Assembly: GCA_030686995.1 (NCBI GenBank)
Contig: CM060703.1
Coordinates: 118,588,861 to 118,652,860 of the forward strand
Source of the DNA: Artemisia argyi
Lineage: Eukaryota; Streptophyta; Magnoliopsida; Asterales; Asteraceae
Direction of reading: 5' to 3'
Length of the DNA stretch: 64,000 bases
The position numbers and the translations under genes are program-made. Shown piece after piece: positions 1 through 10,820 of this stretch. Positions within the stretch are counted from its first letter, which is position 1. Every line of letters begins with the position of its first letter. The notes beneath the pieces are model-generated. The model made no database searches and was not told the DNA's origin. It worked only from the letters and a program-made list of their open reading frames with translations.

Positions 1-444
1 AATATACTCCATAATAAAATATAAAATGAGTGGTAGGTTCTATCGGGTGCGAAAACCCTGCTAAAAACTGGAAACACGGGTCTAAAACGCGCAATTCGCG
101 TAAAACGCTGAACTGAAAAACGTAAAATTCCGAAACTTTTGGAATTGTCCTAAAATGAGAGAAAATCATATTTCTATTGTTTATAATGTTTTATGGACAT
201 ATCGGGATGCTAGAAGGACCTTTAAACCTAAAAGTAAATCTCGGACACGGCTTTGTGATTTTTGCAGAAATGATCCGACGAGTGTGAAATTCTCGGATTA
301 TCATTAAAATAGTTTAACTTACGAGAATATGAAATAAAAATTTCTGAGATGAATAGTGAAAAGTGAATAGTAAAAGTGAATAGTAAAAAGTGAATAGTGA
401 AATTTTCGGGAATAAAAGTTAACCTGAAATTGCGAATTGTTACA
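1..444 (-). repeat. Element A 3' LTR (partial)
   Basis: On the minus strand it starts TGTAACA at 444. It matches 2133-2563, with one extra 13-bp copy of the GAATAGT-containing microrepeat near 370 and a few substitutions. The rest lies left of the window. Confidence 0.8.
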
Positions 445-481
445 GTGTCTACCCCTTAAGGAGAACTTCGTCCCGAAGTTC
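445..481 (-). other. Element A polypurine tract and adjacent perfect hairpin
   Basis: Minus strand, immediately before the 3' LTR: a purine-rich stretch (AAGGGGTAGA) that should prime plus-strand DNA synthesis. Before it, at 463-481, is a perfect 8-bp stem, GAACTTCG/CGAAGTTC, with a 3-base loop. The same hairpin sits before the 3' LTR of gypsy elements B (41833) and C (51476). Confidence 0.65.
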
Positions 482-615
482 AGTTGATGTTAACTACTTA
501 CGGTGTGTCTAAAAGAATTCGGAATTTCCAATATAGTGGTGTTCACTCTGATTCGTCTAAGGTTCTGGTTAAGGAGTTGTATCGGCTACAATTAAGCCCA
601 CTTATTTATAACACA

Positions 616-729
616 TTACTTACATAAAGAAGCGTCCAAATTTATGTAAGTAAGGTCTCATAAACTTATGGTTCGGTGATTTACAATTTCTTTATTTAAA
701 TGAAGAGGCGTCCCAATCCATTTAAATAA
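616..729 (-). other. Pair of stem-loops with different stems and a common loop
   Basis: Stem-loop 1 (616-653): TTACTTACATAA pairs perfectly with TTATGTAAGTAA around a 14-base loop. Stem-loop 2 (692-729): TTATTTAAATG pairs perfectly with CATTTAAATAA around a 16-base loop. Both loops contain AGA(A/G)GCGTCC followed by AA or CAA. Stem sequences differ between copies but pairing is kept. They lie in the noncoding interior of element A, so an RNA structure in the element transcript is the simplest reading. The function is unknown. Confidence 0.6.
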
Positions 730-1114
730 GGAGATTCTAAAACATCCTACTTAAGAATTTCCGACACAAAATCCGCCTTCTGAGGCCGATAGTAAGATAA
801 TCAAGCCATCAAATCCCTAAAGCTAAGCAATAATATTATTTAACTCAAATCTTGTGTCTCATCAAACAAAAACTGTCACAAGATCAAGTTAACTAATTAG
901 TTATTACTGAGCTTCATGTTTTTAATGACGCGACGAATCTCTGGGGCTCCTTATAATACTAAAGTCACATCATCTAACAGCGTGGAACTAAGCAAACCTC
1001 TAACCAAAAAGCATATGTGTATGTATTGTGTGTAAGGCAAATAAAGAGGAAGGTCTCAACGTATATAGCAGTTATAGTCTAGGCACTATATGCAACCTAG
1101 TTCTCTATAACCAA

Positions 1115-1128
1115 GGCTCTGGTACCAA
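1115..1128 (-). other. Element A primer-binding site
   Basis: The minus strand reads TTGGTACCAGAGCC, one base away from the usual plant retroelement site complementary to the 3' end of initiator methionine tRNA (TGGTATCAGAGC). It lies about 14 bases inside the inferred LTR end. Confidence 0.8.
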
Positions 1129-1142
1129 TCTCTACCCCTTAA

Positions 1143-2563
1143 TGCTATTTAGGCAGTTTTGTCGTTTTGGTTTCGCTAACTTCAAATGGTCATAACTTTT
1201 GACTCGTATACTCTTTTTGGGTGATTCAAATTGCTATGTTTTCCTTGTTAAGTCCTCTTTAACAGTAAGTAAGTGTCAAATATCAAAGTTATACTATTGT
1301 GGTCGTGGTTTTCCATAAAAATCACTAGTTTGCTTGTTTACTTGTCATAAGTTAACATATGTATACCAATACTTGTTTTATCCATTTTTAAACATCATGA
1401 ACACAATACAAACACCATATATAGCATGAAAGAAACACAATAACCATGAAATGATATTGAGCAAGAAAGTGTATAAGGGTTTGCTTACAACTTTTGGCTT
1501 TCTAAAGAAAGGAAGTCAAGTATAGAACTAGGACACTAAACCTAATCTTGTAAACCCTTCACCATAACTCTTGTAACCCTTGCTAGCCTTGATCTAACCC
1601 TTGTGAAAACCATTTAACTTCAGCCCTAGTAACCTTGTGTAGCTCCTAATTCAACCATGGAATCACCAAACAAACTTAAGAACTAGGTAGAGAATACTAA
1701 GACCTTGAACTTTGTAGTGTAACTTGTATATTGAAGATCAAAGGATCATGGTGCTAGGTATTTATGTTGTGGCATTTTTGTGGTGAAGAAAGGAAGGAGA
1801 TGAGCTTGTATTTATAGCATGAAGAGGAGGTGCAAGGAAGGTGCCTAGGAAGGTTCATTAAGGAGGATAGTTTTTAGGATATTTAGGAAGCTTACTTAGG
1901 AAGTTTTACACATGTTTGCTACCTAAAGTCCTCAAGACTTATCACAAGCCAACAAGGCTTGTGATACACGTTCATATGGGATAAGGGGGGAGTGACTAGG
2001 TTTTTGATTGTATTATCCTAAGTATGTAGCTAGTTTTGACTCGGGGAAATGCTAACCGTAAGTTTTTAAGTCACGAAACGTAAAACCGGGTCTCCTAAAA
2101 ATATGAAACTTATAAATATGCTAGAACTTATCAATATACTCCATAATAAAATATAAAATGAGTGGTAGGTTCTATCGGGTGCGAAAACCCTGCTAAAAAC
2201 TGGAAACACGGGTCTAAAACGCGCAATTCGTGTAAAACGCTGAACTGAAAAACGTAAAATTCCGAAACTTTTGGAATTGTCCTAAAATGAGAGAAAATCA
2301 TATTTCTATTGTTTATAATGTTTTATGGACATATCGGGATGCTAGAAGGACGTTTAAACCTAAAAGTAAATCTCGGACACGGCTTTGTAATTTTTGCAGA
2401 AATGATCCGACGAGTGTGAAATTCTCGGATTATCATTAAAATAGTTTAACTTACGAGAATATGAAATAAAAATTTCTGAGATGAATAGTGAAAAGTGAAT
2501 AGTAAAAAGTGAATAGTGAAATTTTCGGGAATAAAAGTTAACCTGAAATTGCGAATTGTTACA
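1143..2563 (-). repeat. Element A 5' LTR
   Basis: Starts TGTAACA at 2563 (minus) and probably ends AGCA at 1143, just before the primer-binding site. The inner edge is inferred from TG/CA termini and could be off by some 15 bases. A TATAAATA-type box lies near 1810-1817 on the minus strand, in the right place for a U3/R promoter. The first 100 bases carry several CACTATTCA(C/T) repeats. Confidence 0.7.
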
Positions 2564-3560
2564 CCTCATTTGGTACACCAAGAATTATAGCTAAGTCTTT
2601 CAAATCAATGTCATGCGGTATTTGATTGGTTGTGAAGTTTAATGATATCCTACCACCAGCACATGTGGAGAGGTTTACAGTCGCATAGAATTCTAAGATG
2701 AACCTAGGACAAATTGGCTCATCTATATCAAGGAGACAATCAAAGTTGATTGCGGCAAAGTTTTGGCGAATAGATGTTCCTTCTAGAAAGGATGGATCAA
2801 TGGTCCTACCTTCGTGAACATAGCGTTTTTCTAATGCCTTAAAGGTTTCTACTTGAACCGAGTTGAGACCTTTGGTCATATGGTGTTTGGGCATGTATTT
2901 AAGGGTTTCTTTGTGATCGGATTTGTTTGCGGGAGGTATGTTGATTCCTAGAAAACATAAAATTGTATGTTAATGACTTTTAACAACGAGGATGTTCTAA
3001 TATATTCCTATATGCAAAACAATGTGAAGACATGGTTATCTTGACTCATTTTGATTCCTAAATCGTTTTGTTATGCAAATTTTGTTGTAAAAACAAAAGA
3101 TAACCAACACTCTCCTAATTGAATGTACCCGAAAATACATATTAGTTATGTATCTCCTTTAGCATTCAAGAGATAGTATGCAAGTGATGTTTAAATGATG
3201 TTTTTCATTTGTTTTAACAATGTGGTGATGAATCATGTTGCAATTTGAAAAATAATGCACTTGGTGTGTTTGGTAAATCAAAGTAACAATGAAAAGATAC
3301 ATTTCTTAACTAATGAAATACATAATTGACTAGCCACCAAGTTTGTCATGAATCATGAAGTTTTATGCAAAAGCCCTAAGATTCTAGTTAATGATTGTAA
3401 GCAAGAATGTTATAATTAAATTAAAAATGCAATTGTGATTAGAATACTTACAAAGTTAGTTGGATTGGAAGAGATTGGATTAGAAGCCCTAAAATTCGTG
3501 AGGATATGTGTTTTTGAGAGGGTGATGGCTGTTTGAAAGTGGATGATTAAGTTAAGAGGA
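2564..3560 (-). pseudogene. TE-type coding gene, two exons, cut off by element A
   Basis: Minus strand. The second exon (about 2957-2564) follows a good acceptor (TTTTCTAG) and encodes about 111 residues from an ATG at 2894. Motifs include RFILEFYATVNL and LAIILGVP, a pattern found in plant transposon or retrotransposon first-ORF proteins (an FY helix followed by an LG(I/V)P motif). A likely first exon (about 3550-3455) ends at a strong donor, CTTT|GTAAGT. The frame runs into the element A LTR at 2563, so the gene is truncated. I recognise the general TE character but not a specific family or function. Confidence 0.5.
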
Positions 3561-3596
3561 TGTTTGGCTTTGAAGTTAAAAAATTAAACAATATGA

Positions 3597-3645
3597 GGTT
3601 TGGCGGACCAGGCGGAACCAAAAAATGGGTTCCGCCCGTATGGTC
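3597..3645 (-). promoter_or_regulatory. GC-rich hairpin promoter module, copy 1
   Basis: Minus strand GGGCGGAACCC ... GGTTCCGCC forms a perfect 9-bp inverted repeat, followed by TGGTCCGCCAAACC. It sits just upstream of the inferred first exon of the TE gene at 2564-3560. A closely similar module lies upstream of the TATA box in the copia-B LTR (9125-9170), although the surrounding sequences differ. Confidence 0.5.
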
Positions 3646-3649
3646 TGAA

Positions 3650-6110
3650 GGTGTCGTGAGTTCTACAGGGAGAAACTTAAAAAAAATAATTTGTCTTGAT
3701 TTTTATGGTTTTATCCTAACATTCAAACCTTAATGTTTTAGGTCTTATGAGTCTTTGACTAAGCCTAGGAATTATGAATGCTTTACTTTCAAGAGATTTT
3801 GTTAACACATTGATGAAATAGTTAACGTAGAAGACTTTCTTAGATAAGACGTTCCTCAATGAACAATCTTACCAAGACGATGATGATGGATCACAATATG
3901 TCTATTAAGAGCATAATGGATTGAATTGTCGCTGAAGTCGATGCTTCATTTGTTGAAGAGATAACAATGTTGATGAGATGAATTCCGTTGTTGACACGAA
4001 TTTACTTATTCAAGCGGAGCTTGTTGATGTGCTTCTCCATCCGATACTAATTTGAGAATCTTACGCGTTTTGGAGAATCATTGGGTAAGTAAGTATAAAA
4101 GTGCAAGTACCACTTGTGCTTTTCTTATCAACTTATTACCGACATAATTCCATTTTGCATACACTATGGTTTCTATTCCCGTTCTTTTGGGAGACCATAA
4201 TCCTAGTTGTGTAGTACCTTATGATGTATCCAAATAGGCTTAATTAAAGAGTTGTTTTAGGATCTTCTTTAACACGAGCACATAGACAAAAGCTAAACAT
4301 AATGTTGAATCTAATTGTTATGAGAACAAGTAGTCTTCCAAACATTTCTCTACGTTTAGTTTTACCTACGGATTTACTAATCTCATTCTTGATAAGTCAT
4401 CAATAACTTAACCATTGAGAACAAGAGAGCAACTAGGAATGTCTTTAAGTTAAAATCCCTTACTTTTGTGGCTTGCTTTTATTATCAAAAGGTCTTTCAA
4501 ATATTGACACTATACTCACTTGATTACTTTGAAATATCAATTTCGTTTCACTAGTTGTTTTATTCTAAATTCCAAAAATTGTTTTTGTTGAATTTGTTTA
4601 GACACAACTAATGACCTATAAATCAAGTTTTATAACTTATGTCAATTTTACTTGATTTAATGTTTAACTCAAGGTGAGAAGATGTTGTTTTGTACTTTTA
4701 CTCCATGCTTGTCTTGCCATCATTGGACTTTCGACTAAGTTATCATCTACCAAAGATGATATCATAGAAGGAGGAGATCACTCGTTAAATGTCATATTCA
4801 ACGACTCCTCGACTCTTTGGGTTTTCTTACTTAAGACACTATGAACTCTATTTATTTTAAAAGTCCAAGAGGTACAACATCATTAGACTATGTGTCACAT
4901 TTTATGTGTAAATCCTAGATGTTGAAAACTCATTTTCTTTCACACATCCTAATATATGCTAATGTGATTTATTTCACCTTGTGTGTTTTATGTGAGATTA
5001 TCATAAAGGAGTGATTGAAGAAAAACACAATTAAAGACTCAAAGTATGGTGTTTGAGAAAATTGTTTAGCAAAGGTTTGTTTTGCAAGCATCACAAAAGT
5101 GTTAGACATTTTAACACTTAGGAAATTCTTAGTTAGCTCACTTGTAAGCAAGAGTTGAGTGAGACATACTCAAGAGTTTTTCGTGTTTATCTTCTTGATG
5201 GTTAAAGAACCAAAACACCTTATATCTCCTACTAGTACTAAAGACTAAATTCCTTGTTGCATAGAATCTAATCTTAGTTATTTACAAATAGCAAGTAGAC
5301 ACTCTAGAGTATTACAAGTAACACATATTTGAACACATAATGCTAGAAACAAGATACAATCAAAGTCAAGTTGAAGTAATGCGTACCTTTTAAATTGCAT
5401 AGAGATGCTATCAAGCGGATAAGCATTAAGCGTAAAAACTTGGTTTGACGACACGCTTTGAAACTCAATAACTCATGTACCCAAGAAGGTTAGATAAGCA
5501 TATAAAGGCATAGAGAATGATAGTCTTAATCCTTTTATCATGAGTTTCTATTAGAGATTGAACTATCTCTAAATTTCTCTTCTAGGACAAACTTTACATG
5601 CTTTGTTTTATTAGTTGATGATGCTTATGAGTTAAATCCTAATCCGGTTTTATCTTTAAACAACCTTTGACTCCTCAACAATCTTTCAAAAGATTTTGAG
5701 CTTTCATCAAATTTAACTAATAATTTTTCCTTTCTCATTTTGCATTTTACTCTCATGTTTGTAATCTAGACTTAATTTACATTCTAGATTAATTTCAACA
5801 TTACTCTCAATTCCAGACATTTTATCTTCTAATAAGATTTCCTTTTCAAGGATATTCTTAAGAGATTTTGAAGACTCATTCTTGAAGATAGTTTTTAGGT
5901 CCATGTTGCATAAATGTTTAGACTCATTTTCTAGTTTAGAAAATTTCTAGGATAAATTAATCAAAGCAAAAGAGTTTGGTTTCAAAGTGTACCTTGCTTG
6001 ATGTTTTATCTAGTTTAGAATCACAAACCGGATGATTGACTTCATCTTCATCCGAGTTATTCCATGAATCGCAAGCAAGACTACTACGAGCTTGACACGA
6101 GTAGTCACCT
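3650..6110 (-). other. Decayed copia-B interior, no usable gene
   Basis: AT-rich sequence with only short frames. Small minus-strand stretches such as 4969-5151 and 5713-5904 are lysine/glutamate/serine rich and could derive from the coiled-coil part of a copia Gag, but stops interrupt every frame. I see no intact gene, RNA gene or clear LTR here. Confidence 0.4.
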
Positions 6111-6114
6111 TTAC

Positions 6115-6705
6115 TTACACCTTGCTTGTTGTATCAATAAGTTGACAATTAACTACCGAATCATTGTCTTCGTCAACATCCATTACATTCCAAGATACGC
6201 AAGCAGGTTCATCAAAACACACGTACTCATCTTCACTTGTACCTTCATTTAAAACATTTAAACTAGTAGCACTTGTATCTTCACTTGTACCTTCTACTAA
6301 GTGTCTATCAATTAGTTTTTCTAAAACTTCTAATTCATATGTAAGATCAAATTGATCATCTTTGACTTGACATATTCCTTGATGAAAGTTTACCATATTT
6401 TTCCAAACATCATTAGCCTTTTGACAAAAAGACATTCTTTCATATTTGGTACTAAAGCTTTGTAAAGCATTGTTTTAGCTTTAGTATTTTTATCAAGTTT
6501 AAGATAGTTATCTTGGTTTTCAAAAACTTGTTTTCTTTGGTTTGAAATTACCAAAAGAAATAATATGCCAAAGATCTTGATCAATTGATTTCACATAGTT
6601 TTCAAAATTACTTTTCCATTCAAGTAAGTTTTCTTTTTCAAATAGCGGTTGGTTTTTAATAGGTTGCCCTTCTTTGAGATTTTCAAAATCCATGGATCGA
6701 TCCAA
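6115..6705 (-). pseudogene. Copia-B gag remnant (UBN2-type), frameshifted
   Basis: Minus strand from an ATG at 6705. Residues such as FENYVKSIDQDLWHIISFG, then KANDVWKNMVNFHQG and QVKDDQFDL, follow the order of the plant copia Gag N-terminal domain that forms the capsid. The pieces lie in three different frames (6705-6520, 6584-6390, 6435-6115), so at least two frameshifts have killed it. The last part carries an acidic repeat with EGTSED twice. It lies downstream of the copia-B primer-binding site once the solo LTR is ignored. No intact zinc knuckle is visible. Confidence 0.75.
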
Positions 6706-6749
6706 GTTTTAAAATACATTCTATTTTAAAGATCTTGAGTAACGTAGCT

Positions 6750-8165
6750 TGATGCGTGGGAATGGCAACAGGCTTTACCTCTCGAGGGATCTCGAGAAGC
6801 TTACAACCCCCACCAGGCAGTGTACCTGATCGTTGTAGTATAGTATAGTGACAAGTACCGGAGGATTGATCGTTCAGCTTAGGAATAGTGTCGCTAGGAT
6901 TAGAAAGCCTAAATACTAGTTCTAAAGGTGAGGGATGATTATTTTTGTGTTTTTATATTTTTATGAAAGCAATTAAAATCTCAGGGTTTGAAGGATTTGG
7001 GCGGAATTAGTTGCTAGCCAACTAACCCAATACTAAAATGCAATCAAAATAAAATACTAAAAATTAAAATAAACTAATTATACTAAGGTTGTGAGCAGTA
7101 ATTGGAGAAAATGTGTTTACTTAGATTTCATTACTCCCTAGACATCTTTTATACGTTAATTACTTGTTATAATTGCATGGATGACGGATCGTATTCCTTA
7201 ATACCATTCATGGGGTGGCACACATAACTCCCCAATTCTATGAGCTCTTATCTCCTCCTACACCATGCCCAGCACAACTATAGGGATTGTAAACAGTGGC
7301 TCATGCATTAAATACAACCAATAAAGACCTAGTGCGCCTCGGTTCATGTTTCTTAAGACGTTCAAGCATGTTACCAAGTGGAGATCTGCCAGTTTTCTTA
7401 AGCCTAACATATAAATCATTCATCCAAGACAAGAATAAACAAGTAATCAACACATAATTAACATCTAGGTTTCATTAGATCTAAGCAAACACAAGATAGA
7501 TCTAGCCTGGCATAATGGAATTGAGACAAGAACAAGATATAGACAACCAACACATAGACATATTGATTGAATTAAAGGAACACTTATCTCAATTACAATG
7601 CAAGGTATCAAGGGTTTGGAACCCTTGAAAAACCTGTAAAAGTTGCACCAAAATCGTACTTAGGGTTTCTCCTAAAACCTCTCTCTTTAATGTGTGAAAA
7701 TTAGAAAACTATATATAGAAAAATAGGTCTGACGGCATCAAGACAAACATTGTGACGCCGTCACCTCGCCGCCAAAACTCTTCTCGGACTGCCTAGATCT
7801 ACTTCTGATGCCGTCAAGACTTATACAATTCCAAGCCGTCATGACTCTTTTACTCTTGACGCCCTTCCTACGTGACGCCGTCAAATTTGCTCTGGATCGT
7901 CATGGAAATTCATGAAATTTGCTCTTGACGCCGTCAAGGTATTGCTCTTGACGCCGTCACCTACTGTTTCCAGCATGGAAAATTAAGACTTTGGCGTTTT
8001 CTTCACTTTTATGCTCCAAAAACGTCCGAATTGCTTCCTTTTCCAGATTTCACTCCCAAAGTACCTAAAATCACAAAAGGAACGATTTAGGGCAATATTT
8101 GATCAAATAAATTCGAATTCTGGCTTAAATGACCCCCTAAAAACGGATCATTTTTTGCCTCATCA
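6750..8165 (-). repeat. Solo LTR of the Athila/Tat-like family, copy 1
   Basis: On the plus strand it begins TGATGCGTGG and ends TTGCCTCATCA. The 5-bp duplication TAGCT lies at 6745-6749 and 8166-8170, which proves the ends. The minus strand is the sense orientation: it starts TGATGAGGC, has a TATA box, then leader-like sequence. The same LTR stands before a gag remnant at 11711-13030, and a second solo copy is at 25831-27250. It interrupts the copia-B leader. Confidence 0.88.
7719..7965 (-). promoter_or_regulatory. LTR promoter: TATA box with clustered TGACG palindromes
   Basis: The minus strand has CTATATATAG at 7728-7719. Directly upstream, at 7730-7965, are four exact TGACGCCGTCA palindromes (near 7752, 7873, 7926, 7949) and several one- or two-base variants. 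TGACG is the core bound by plant TGA-type bZIP factors (as-1 element), so this looks like an enhancer. Matching clusters occur at 12570-12835 and 26826-27050. Confidence 0.6.
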
Positions 8166-8182
8166 TAGCTCCTAATGCTAAT
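8166..8182 (-). other. Degenerate copia-B primer-binding site
   Basis: Minus strand ATTAGCATTAGGAGCTA, directly after the LTR end TTTTCCACA. It differs by a few bases from the usual TTGGCATCAGAGC. The solo LTR inserted at its edge, duplicating TAGCT. Confidence 0.55.
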
Positions 8183-9600
8183 TGTGGAAAACTAGAAGGG
8201 GGGTTGAATAGTTTACCGCTTTTTAGATTCTTTTTAACTTGAATATCTTTTATGTTTGCTTAAAGATATAAACACACAGTTATATGTTTGATTCTTTGAA
8301 AAGCTTTTTATGTGAATATCAATTATAACTTTACTAGTTTTATACATTGAAAAGCTTTGCTTGTAATAATCTTAACTTTGCTTGTTTAGTTATTTGGAAA
8401 GCTTTACTTTTGTTTGAAGATACAAACACATCTTTACTTGTTTAGTTCTTTGAAAAGCTTTATATGTAACTAGCAATTATAACTAAAGAACAATATGTAA
8501 TAAGCAAAGATAAAGAAAGAAACGATCAAACTACAACACGATTGTTTATCGTGGTTCGGCTACAAGGACTCTTTTTCCTTGCCCTACATCCACGCCCCGA
8601 GTTTCCAACTCGAGAGTTATAAGCACTAATCAACAAGCTCCTTTCACCGGCGGAGAAAACCTTTACAACGTCGCTTACACTTTTACCGACACTAAGCTAG
8701 ATGTCGAGTTCTTTTACAAGGGTACAACCACTCCCATTCGTCGCTTACACTTTTACCGACACTAAGCTAGATGTCGAGTTCTTTACCAAGGGTACAACCA
8801 CTCCCGTTAGTTCTTTTACAAGGGTACAACAACTCCCGACACAATACGTATTTTGAGGCCTAAAATACTAACCACTTACTTCTATATACATGACACACAT
8901 GAAGTATAAACTACCGAAGCTTATACATGACCAAGCTACCAAGACTTGCAACTTTAGAGTTGAAGCTTGTAACTTCTTGAATGATCTTGTGAAGTCCCTT
9001 GCTACATAAGAGAATCACAAATCAAAAGGTTACTGAGTTAGTTGAGAGAGTATGTGAATATATGTCCTAAAAGGGTTACCAAAAACTAACAAATGGTTTG
9101 ATATTTATAGCAAACAACTTTGCAGGTCTGGCGGATCAGGCGGACCCCTCAAAAGGGTTCCGCCCATGTACCCCCAGGGTACCGCCAGGGCTGCAGTTGG
9201 TTTTTGCAATAAATCTTGCAAACCAAACAAGTCACGTCTCATTACTCTTGCAAACCAAACAATGTCACATCTCATAATATCAAGTCAAACACTAAACTTG
9301 CAAGCTACCACTTAGTAAGTCAAACATACTTCTTACCATAAATGTATAATGACAAAGCTTGCCCTAAATGATATGTGACCTTACTATATTAAGAAATAAA
9401 TATGATGTGACAAGACTCATTTTAGTTTAAGAAATAAAAACAATGTTTTGTTTAAAAGGAAATGTTAACCTTAGTTAAACAAGACTTAAACACTAAAAGT
9501 GATGATTTACTTATAGCTAAACTTCATACTTTGTCATTAACAAAACTTAGCAAAGATCGTAAAATATAAATAACGTTTTTAGGTGATATTTGTATTAACA
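8183..9600 (-). repeat. Copia-B 5' LTR
   Basis: Minus strand TGTTAATAC ... GTTTTCCACA (TG/CA ends, 1418 bp). It contains a TATA box (GCTATAAATATC, near 9105), a GC-rich hairpin module just upstream (9125-9170), a 70-bp unit repeated in tandem at 8670-8739 and 8740-8809 with a third partial copy, and four GAAAAGCTTT-like repeats between 8290 and 8465. No second copy is in the window. Confidence 0.7.
8670..8845. repeat. 70-bp tandem duplication inside the copia-B LTR
   Basis: Two almost identical 70-bp units starting GTCGCTTACACTTTTACCG, followed by a partial third (GTTCTTTTACAAGGGTACAAC). They differ at only a few positions. Confidence 0.85.
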
Positions 9601-10658
9601 ATATTTCCTATGAATACCTGAACTTCATGATCTCTACCAACAAGATTTTCTCCTTTATGAATCATCCCCCATCTGCAAATATTGTTATAATGGAACAAGG
9701 ACATAAAATTCTTAGGTAAGAACACGTCAATCTAGACATTATCGAAATACTTGTGACCAATCATACAAGGGATTTTGAGGTTATTCGGATCACGCCGCTT
9801 TATCCTTTCCGATCTTCCATCCTGTGATCCATATACATCACAATCCAGTGATGGACGGTACTCATACACTTCCTCATTACCCTTTCAGAAAATCACTTTC
9901 CTGACACCATTGGTGAATAGTGCACTACCATCATTCTCATCAAGGATCACTCCCGTCTCATTAACAAATGGATTCCCGAGGACGAGGTTGGTTAATGTTG
10001 AATTAGTGACCAAGTATATGTCATCCATCACGGTTAGATCAATGATATAGATGAATCCTCCAACCATAACTGACAACCTTTTCATTATCCTGGCGTTATC
10101 GAGTCCTTTACACGTGATTTGTTCAGGGAAGGCCTCGTTGTAAAGGGAGAGGGGGATTACGTTTATAGGGAGGTTAGGATCTATGTAAGTATCGGTTATG
10201 AGCTTCTTCCTAGTGGTGCAAGAAATCTTAAAAATTTCAGAGTCACTTTCCTTAATCCTATCACCACACCATATAGTAAAATCTACCACGTTTTCCTCGA
10301 GTTTCTCTATAATAGATTCACCCAAAATCACTGGATTTTCCATGTGCCCTTTTGATTTCTCTTTCGACTCATCCCATTCGCCTGACTCTTGTGTGATGGA
10401 GTTCTCGAATAAGTCGGCAAGGCTCTTGGCCACTTCGTGGTCTTTCTCTGAGGTCTCACCCTTAACTCCATGACCCTCATTCCCAGTTGGTTGTTGGCTT
10501 TGGTCGGGTGTAGGAGCAAGTATTGTGGTGATGGTATTTACAAAGTAGATTGGTCCCGAGGGGTTAACATGGTCCCTAACTTCCTTCACCTTTGGTGACA
10601 GATGTTTAAAGAGTTTACTAGGGCTTTTTATTTTCACAGGGGAGGTTGGCTGATTCAT
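9601..10658 (-). pseudogene. Athila/Tat-like protease region with two successive protease-like segments
   Basis: Minus strand, 257 residues from 10658 to 9885. The N-terminal part is a variable linker. The later part has ITDTYIDPNLPINVIPLSLY, then LTNLVLGNPFVNETGVILD and ALFTNGVRKVIF, the layout of the retropepsin-like fold of plant gypsy polyproteins. No DTG/DSG triad is visible: ITDTYIDP stands where it would be expected. Frames continuing to 9601 contain IPCMIGHKYF, FMSLFHYNN and GRDHEVQVFIGN, a second partial copy of the same pattern. One stop separates them, and the second copy is cut by the copia-B LTR. Confidence 0.6.
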
Positions 10659-10820
10659 GATGGTGACAGATTTGACTTCTTCAGCCTGAATCTATTTACT
10701 AACAGCGTGCTCTTTAATAGCGGTTAACAGAATACTAATCTTGTTATTCATATCGGCTTGTTGTTGTCTAAACCGGGTCTCGAGCGTGGAAAGCTGTAAT
10801 TCTAGAAAGAGAATGAACTT

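Larger units (their letters stand above)
1..2563 (-). mobile_element. Element A: short-interior LTR retrotransposon, cut by the window start
   Basis: Two near-identical direct copies (1-444 and the 2133-2563 part of the second) are the two LTRs. On the minus strand the 5' LTR is 1143-2563 and the 3' LTR runs off the left edge. The interior (445-1142) is only about 0.7 kb, has no credible reading frame, and contains a primer-binding site at one end and a purine tract at the other. This is the layout of a non-autonomous (LARD/TRIM-like) element needing proteins from elsewhere. It sits inside an older TE exon that ends abruptly at 2564. Its duplication cannot be checked because the left end is outside the window. 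Confidence 0.75.
3650..9600 (-). mobile_element. Copia-B: decayed Ty1/copia element
   Basis: Read on the minus strand: 5' LTR 9600-8183, degenerate primer-binding site 8182-8166, gag remnant 6705-6115, then about 2.4 kb of AT-rich decayed interior to about 3650. The left limit is uncertain and no matching 3' LTR was found. The LTR start TGTTAATAC directly follows the broken protease frame of the Athila-like element at 9601, so copia-B inserted into that element. A solo LTR (6750-8165) later inserted near its primer-binding site. Confidence 0.65.

Noticed and set aside
9775..10473. Plus-strand frames over the protease-like region
   Set aside because: Antisense to a recognisable gypsy reading frame.
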